Part shown: positions 59,709 to 64,000 of the stretch, in pieces
How positions within the stretch are numbered: position 1 is the stretch's first letter
Layout: each line of letters begins with the position of its first letter
Source of the DNA: Dryas octopetala
Lineage: Eukaryota > Streptophyta > Magnoliopsida > Rosales > Rosaceae
NCBI GenBank assembly: GCA_963921425.1
Contig: OY992833.1
Span: 16,471,738 to 16,535,737, forward strand
Length of the DNA stretch: 64,000 nucleotides
Direction: 5' to 3'
Made by a program: the position numbers and the translations under genes
The notes under the pieces: generated by a model
The model's database searches: none
The model's input: only the letters and a program-made list of their open reading frames with translations
Told to the model about the DNA's origin: nothing

Positions 59709-61218
59709 ATGGAGTCAGCTCCCGATGATGTAGTTCAGCCATCCTCGAGTACTGGGAGCCCCTCTATGCCACGGAGGGCCCGACGATCTCACCGCTCAAG
59801 TCAGGTCACCGCTTCCGCTTCATCTACTGCGACGTCATCCACTGCGACAAGGGGACCATGTAGTGGGTTGAAGTGCTCTCGGATCGTGCGCAGTACTGGG
59901 GCGCAGATTCCAGTCATGTGTATGCAAAACGGCCGACGACCGTTAGATCCTAACGTTGACAGTTTGTTCTCGCACGATGTGGGGGCTATTATCCATGCCG
60001 AGTGCGCCATGGTTGCAACCACTTGGAAAAAATTGCCGGCAGAGATTCAACACAAAGTGATCCACTCCATCTCAGTGAGTATATAGCTCAATAATTAATT
60101 CAAAACGATAAATTTGATCATTCATAACAATTTAATATTTTTTTCAGGTTAACTTTGACATTCAGATGGATGATCCCCTCACCCTCACCTACATGACAGA
60201 TTTACTCATCAAGTCCTACAGGCAGTGGAAGCACGAACTACACGTGCATTTCAAGGGATTTTCGTCGGCAGTTGAGGCATTGGCGAACCCCCCTATGGAG
60301 TTGGTAGAGCGGTCTGACCAGTGGTGTTTTTTGTGCGATCATTTCATGAGCCCGTCGTTTTTGATACGTTTTATCATTTTAAGACTTTAAAAAATCAATT
60401 ATTGTTTTTTTATTCTATTATTGTATATATACACTAACACATTTATAATTTGCTTAATATTTAACAGAAGAAGTCGGTCGCCAACGCCAGAAACCGGAAA
60501 GGGAAGCCGTTTAACCATCATAGTGGTTCGACGCCCATCTCATATCGGGTGGAGTCGCGACGTCGGGTACGTCATTAATTAATTTAATATATATATATAT
60601 TCTTTAATACTGTTTGGGTCTTTGACAAATTATTTTCTTTTTCAGCGTGGGTTGCAATTCCCGAAGATAGACACTTTCGGGGATATCTATGTTCATCCCG
60701 GTTGTGATGCGGCCAAGGCAAAACATGTTAGTTTTTTATATTTTAATTTTTTTCACAATTTTTTATATTTATTTTTCTAATTGGTTACTTGTATATATAA
60801 TATTTTGAAGGATGAGATGGTGGCCAACTCGAGAATATATTTGGAGAGCTTGGCCAAGTAGCACCCTCTGGGTACTCTATTGGAGTCGAGTCCAGTACCC
60901 GATCCCGATGTCGGACTTCGTATTATGATAGACTCATTGAAAGTTAGGCCCGGTAAGGAAATACGCGGCATGGGATATGGGCGGATTCGTGATGTTCGAT
61001 CCTCGTCTTCATCTTCATCTTCTTCTCAGCCATTTGCAGTCGTCGCAGGGTTGTCCGCTCAAGTGAAGAAGTTGCAGGAGGACTTACGAGTTGAGAGAGC
61101 GGAGAAAGAGGCGTTGTATGCTGCATTGACCAAGGCGATACCTGGGTTTGTCCCGCCACCATCTTCTCATCAACCTCTGTCAGATATGAATGACGATGAT
61201 GCTACTGGTTTAGAATAG
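59709..61218 (+). pseudogene. CACTA TnpA-like protein gene (plant Ptta/En/Spm transposase-associated family)
   Basis: Accessory protein that in En/Spm elements binds the subterminal repeats and bridges the ends. Exons inferred: 59709-60074, 60148-60363, 60468-60566, 60646-60726, 60811-61218. Motifs are ATTWKKLPAEIQHKVI, then WCFLCDHFMSP followed by KKSVANARNRKGKPFNHHSG, the signature of the plant Transposase_24-type family. Then GDIYVHPGCDAAKAKHDEM, and a C-terminal Ser run with a short coiled coil (VKKLQEDLRVERAEKEALY). There are two lesions. The donor of intron 2 reads ATACGT at 60364 where GTACGT would be expected. A TAG stands in frame at 60859-60861 after ESLAK, while the frame stays open for 118 more codons with family-like sequence. 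Exons 3-5 junctions are canonical GT-AG. No TnpD partner is present. Confidence 0.72.
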
Positions 61219-61394
61219 ATTGACCATTAGGGTTATTACTACTTAATTTGTATGAAATTATAATTTTGCTAATTTGTGTTAATAAAAATTTATTAAATAA
61301 AAAAACGTATAATTGTGTTAATTTGTGTTCTATTATATAGGTTTTGGATAAAAATAAAAAAAGTAAAAATTAAAAATTAAAAAAAATAAAATTA

Positions 61395-61811
61395 AGAAAA
61401 TATTTGGGAGACGAATATTTTCGTCACCCAAAGTCACATAAGCTGACAAAGGCATAAATTTGTCGCCCAAAGCGACTTTGGGCGACGAAATTGGTCGTCA
61501 CTTAAAGGGACTTTGGGCGACGAACATATTATTCCCGTCGCCCAAAGTCACTTTAAGCGACGACCAATTCCGTCGCTCAAAGCGACTTTGGGCGATGACC
61601 ATATGATTCGTCGCCCAAAGTTAACTCAGGAGACGAGTTTGGTTCGTCTCCCCATGTATCTTTGGGCGACAGAAATAATAGATTCGTCGCCCAAGACTTT
61701 GGGCGTCATGGTTTGGGTGACAAAATTCTCGACAAAGCTATTTCGTCGCCCAAAAGTTTGGGCGACGAAATTGTACTTTGGGTGACGAAACAGGTTCGTC
61801 GCCTAAAGTGT
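61395..61811. repeat. CACTA right subterminal array
   Basis: About 15 copies of GGGCGACGAA and its complement, mirrored relative to the left array, ending 1 base before the right terminal repeat. Several are paired as CGTCGCCCAAAGTCACTTT-type palindromes. Confidence 0.88.
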
Positions 61812-61841
61812 TTTTTCTTGTAGTGGGCCTCTCCTTATCTC

Positions 61842-61861
61842 TCTCTCTCTCTCTCTCTCTC
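61842..61861. repeat. (TC)n microsatellite
   Basis: A short TC run just outside the CACTA right end. Confidence 0.85.
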
Positions 61862-62829
61862 ACTATATCATCAGGTAAGGTGTTTGAATGTTCTTTCAAT
61901 TTTTTCAATTTATGTTCTTCTTGCTCTCCTTGGACTTGGAGTTTAATTTTATGTTGGGTTAATTCATTTTCGTTCATGGGATACATTGAAGGTTGGTGGT
62001 TCCAGTAGGTCTATAAGCAGCATTTGATTCATTTTCTGCCTAACGTACCATGACAAAAATTCAAGTAAGCAATTATGCCTTTTTCTATTTTAGAAATGAA
62101 CTAGCCTCTCCAAGCGAGTGTGAAGGGGCTCTCTATTGTGCAAACACCGATATTTTGGCAAGCGTAATCTGTTTAATAGGTTTCTTCTATTTCTATTCTC
62201 AAATCACAAATACAAACAAACTTAGTTGTTCAACCCAAATGAAAGACCAAAGAAAAAAATTGAATATGTGAAATTAAGGAAAAATTAATTATGGAGAGAG
62301 AATTAAGGGAAAATTAATTAAAAAGAGACAGGCGGCAAACCAATATTCATAGGTGGGAAAGTAAATTTGGGAAATACAAAACTGACCATTGGATTTAAGC
62401 CGAAACGATTTCAGCCATTCGGACCCGGATATAAATTTTAGGATTCAAAAATCGTTCTATTTTATTATGTAGATATGTGGAATGTTGGGTACTTGGGGAT
62501 GAGGGGAAGGATGGAGGGGTACTCTGTCGCAATAGTTTTCTTTTTTTTTTTTTTTTTCTTTTTTTCTAATTTTTTAAAATTTATTTGGAGGGTAGTGTTG
62601 ATATATTCTAAAATATTGGTGGGCGTGGATAAATTTTTCTTAACAGTAGCGTTAGAGATTCCAAATTTGTATCGCAAATAATGTGACTTAGTTTGATTGA
62701 TTCATGTATCCAAATTTATATCCCTAACAAGAAAAACACTGATACGCGTTAGTGCTTCAGCTGGGAGATGAAAGGTTTGTCCAAGGTGGGGGGGAGACGT
62801 GGTTTAGAATATAGAAGTTTGAGTGTTGA
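61862..62829. other. Non-coding DNA
   Basis: AT-rich with a T-run at about 62540-62565. No domain was recognised in the short frames. Confidence 0.4.
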
Positions 62830-63360
62830 ATCCAAAACCAATTGACAAATTGTAGAGAAGGCTTAAGACCTTATAAATTGTAAGAAAAGACTGTACTACC
62901 ATTATGTCGAATATCACTCTCTAGTCTCAACTGAGTACGTACACGGCATAATTAGTCTTTGAAGATTGATGCTTGCTTTGGACTAATTAAGTCCAAATTC
63001 ACAGTGCTTGACTGCTGTGTCTGACAATCTAACCTATAATTTCCATTATGAGAGTCCCCATATTTTCATTATGTGCAGATATATATTTTCAACTTTGTTC
63101 TCATGAGTTCAATATTTTCCATGGTGGATGCTGAATGGAAATGCACCAAAAGCTTAATTATTAAAGGTTTGGTATGGATGGATTCCAATTGCGTGACCTT
63201 GACCTGAAGCAAATTAATGTGATGGAAGTCTCCCTTCAATCAATTTCCACACGATAAATTATTTAATCTCTTGACTATAAGACTAAGAAAAAATATTGAA
63301 ATTAAACTGATCTAACAACAAAGTCCAGTACTCTGAGAGGCCCCATTGTGAAATCTACAT
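62830..63360 (-). promoter_or_regulatory. Ghost promoter copy at the right of the cluster
   Basis: Parallels 54240-54690 upstream of gene C: CCTTATAAATTGTAAGAAAAG, ATATCACTCTC, TTCTCATGAGTTCAATATTTT, GCGTGACCTTGACCTGAA, GATGGAAGTCTCCCTTCAAT, CCAGTACTC. No coding sequence lies to its left before the CACTA element. It may mark a lost paralogue. Confidence 0.65.
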
Positions 63361-64000
63361 GCAATACAAAATATCTTGCCTTCGCAGCAGCTGCTATGAG
63401 ACCAGAAAGGATGGCAGGGGAATGCTACACTTCATCCTGTTTTCATCTCAAAGTTAGTAACTCGATCCAAAAGTCCCCCAAATTGGAACACAAAGCATTT
63501 TAAAGAGTTGACACAATAATCAAGATATGAATAATAAATCAACACACTCAAATGGACTTGTAAGTTTATGCTGACCTGAACTACTTTCAAATTAAGGCTT
63601 AGTTCATGAGTAGAGATGAGTTTAGTTGAAGTTTATGTACAGAAAATCAATACATATTGAATAACTAACAAGTTATCCAGAAACCGGCCTCAATACTGAA
63701 GGGGAGAAGAATTCAAGACCAGATATTTGGCTCCGCTAACAAAATATATGTCACTTTATTTTTCATTGCTACAAAATCAAATTATGTGTGTTTGAGCATT
63801 TTGTATAATATGTTGTTGCAAAATACGTGAGAAGGCTCATACAAAGCATCAAATTATAGCAAGAGCTTCTCTCTTATACAATAAGCAATCATATTCACTT
63901 GCACTACTAAAGGTTCATGTAACATTGACAAAACAATGATCTAAACTCTCATACTCAAATGCAAATCTTCCATAACTTGACAGAGTATTGGTGCTAGAGA
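63361..64000. other. Right edge, no gene seen
   Basis: AT-rich sequence with no recognisable frame. It could include the 3' end of a gene beyond the window. Confidence 0.4.

Larger units (their letters stand above)
56896..61825 (+). mobile_element. CACTA (En/Spm) transposon, 4.9 kb, non-autonomous
   Basis: Perfect 14-bp terminal inverted repeats CACTACAAGAAAAA (56896-56909 and 61812-61825), followed at both ends by (T/A)GGCGACGAACCT. Dense subterminal arrays of TTTGGGCGACGAA in both orientations are typical of CACTA elements, where TnpA-type proteins bind. Inside is one spliced TnpA-like gene with two lesions. No TnpD transposase (DDE/Transposase_21) is present, so it cannot transpose alone. 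A 3-bp target duplication is not visible: CCT at the left, GGC at the right. Confidence 0.93.

Noticed and set aside
56893..61828. 3-bp target duplication for the CACTA element
   Set aside because: The flanks are CCT and GGC, so no duplication is visible; the element call rests on the terminal repeats and arrays.

Overview
This is nuclear DNA of a higher plant, most likely a eudicot. The evidence is spliced genes with plant-type GT-AG introns, AT-rich intergenic DNA, a plant Helitron with an RPA gene, a Tat-type Ty3/gypsy element, a CACTA (En/Spm) element, and a tandem cluster of LRR receptor kinases of the Xa21/EFR/FLS2 (LRR-XII) type. I cannot name the species. No tRNA, rRNA or CRISPR array was recognised.

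Layout. Positions 1-1438 are flank with a LINE reverse-transcriptase remnant. Positions 1439-14013 are a 12.6 kb Helitron with canonical ends, a three-exon Rep/helicase gene and a ten-exon RPA70-like gene of 600 codons; both read open. Positions 14014-16301 are low-complexity DNA with a TIR-like element that carries a C-rich and a G-rich block. Positions 16302-20604 are CACTA-derived DNA, a hAT MITE and the 3' flank of receptor-kinase gene A. Positions 20605-36854 hold gene A on the minus strand. Its second exon is split by a 12.2 kb Tat-lineage retrotransposon (20863-33051), and its kinase is also frameshifted. Positions 36855-38060 hold gene A's upstream region and an inverted copy of it. 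Positions 38061-43591 repeat the 16302-20604 block, with a solo LTR added. Positions 43592-46286 are gene B, an intact reading frame for a receptor kinase that lost most of its LRRs in frame. Positions 46287-50374 are duplicated promoter blocks with a MITE and a large fold-back element. Positions 50375-53988 are gene C, full length except for one stop codon. Positions 54073-56895 are more promoter copies and AT-rich DNA. Positions 56896-61825 are a CACTA element with dense subterminal arrays and a damaged TnpA-like gene. The remainder is non-coding and contains another promoter ghost copy.

Relationships. The three receptor kinases lie head to tail and share one architecture: signal peptide, LRRs, transmembrane helix and non-RD kinase, with an intron inside the kinase APE motif. 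They have decayed in three different ways. Shared insertions order the events: CACTA-derived block and hAT MITE first, then tandem duplication, then the solo LTR in copy B and the gypsy insertion in copy A. The two gypsy LTRs differ at 11 substitutions over 1058 aligned positions plus one 21-bp duplication, so the insertion is young. Its gag-pol is broken in four places, but its antisense gene (TATA box, two introns, about 724 codons) is intact. That contrast, and the Rep/helicase-RPA arrangement of the Helitron, are the most interesting points in the window.
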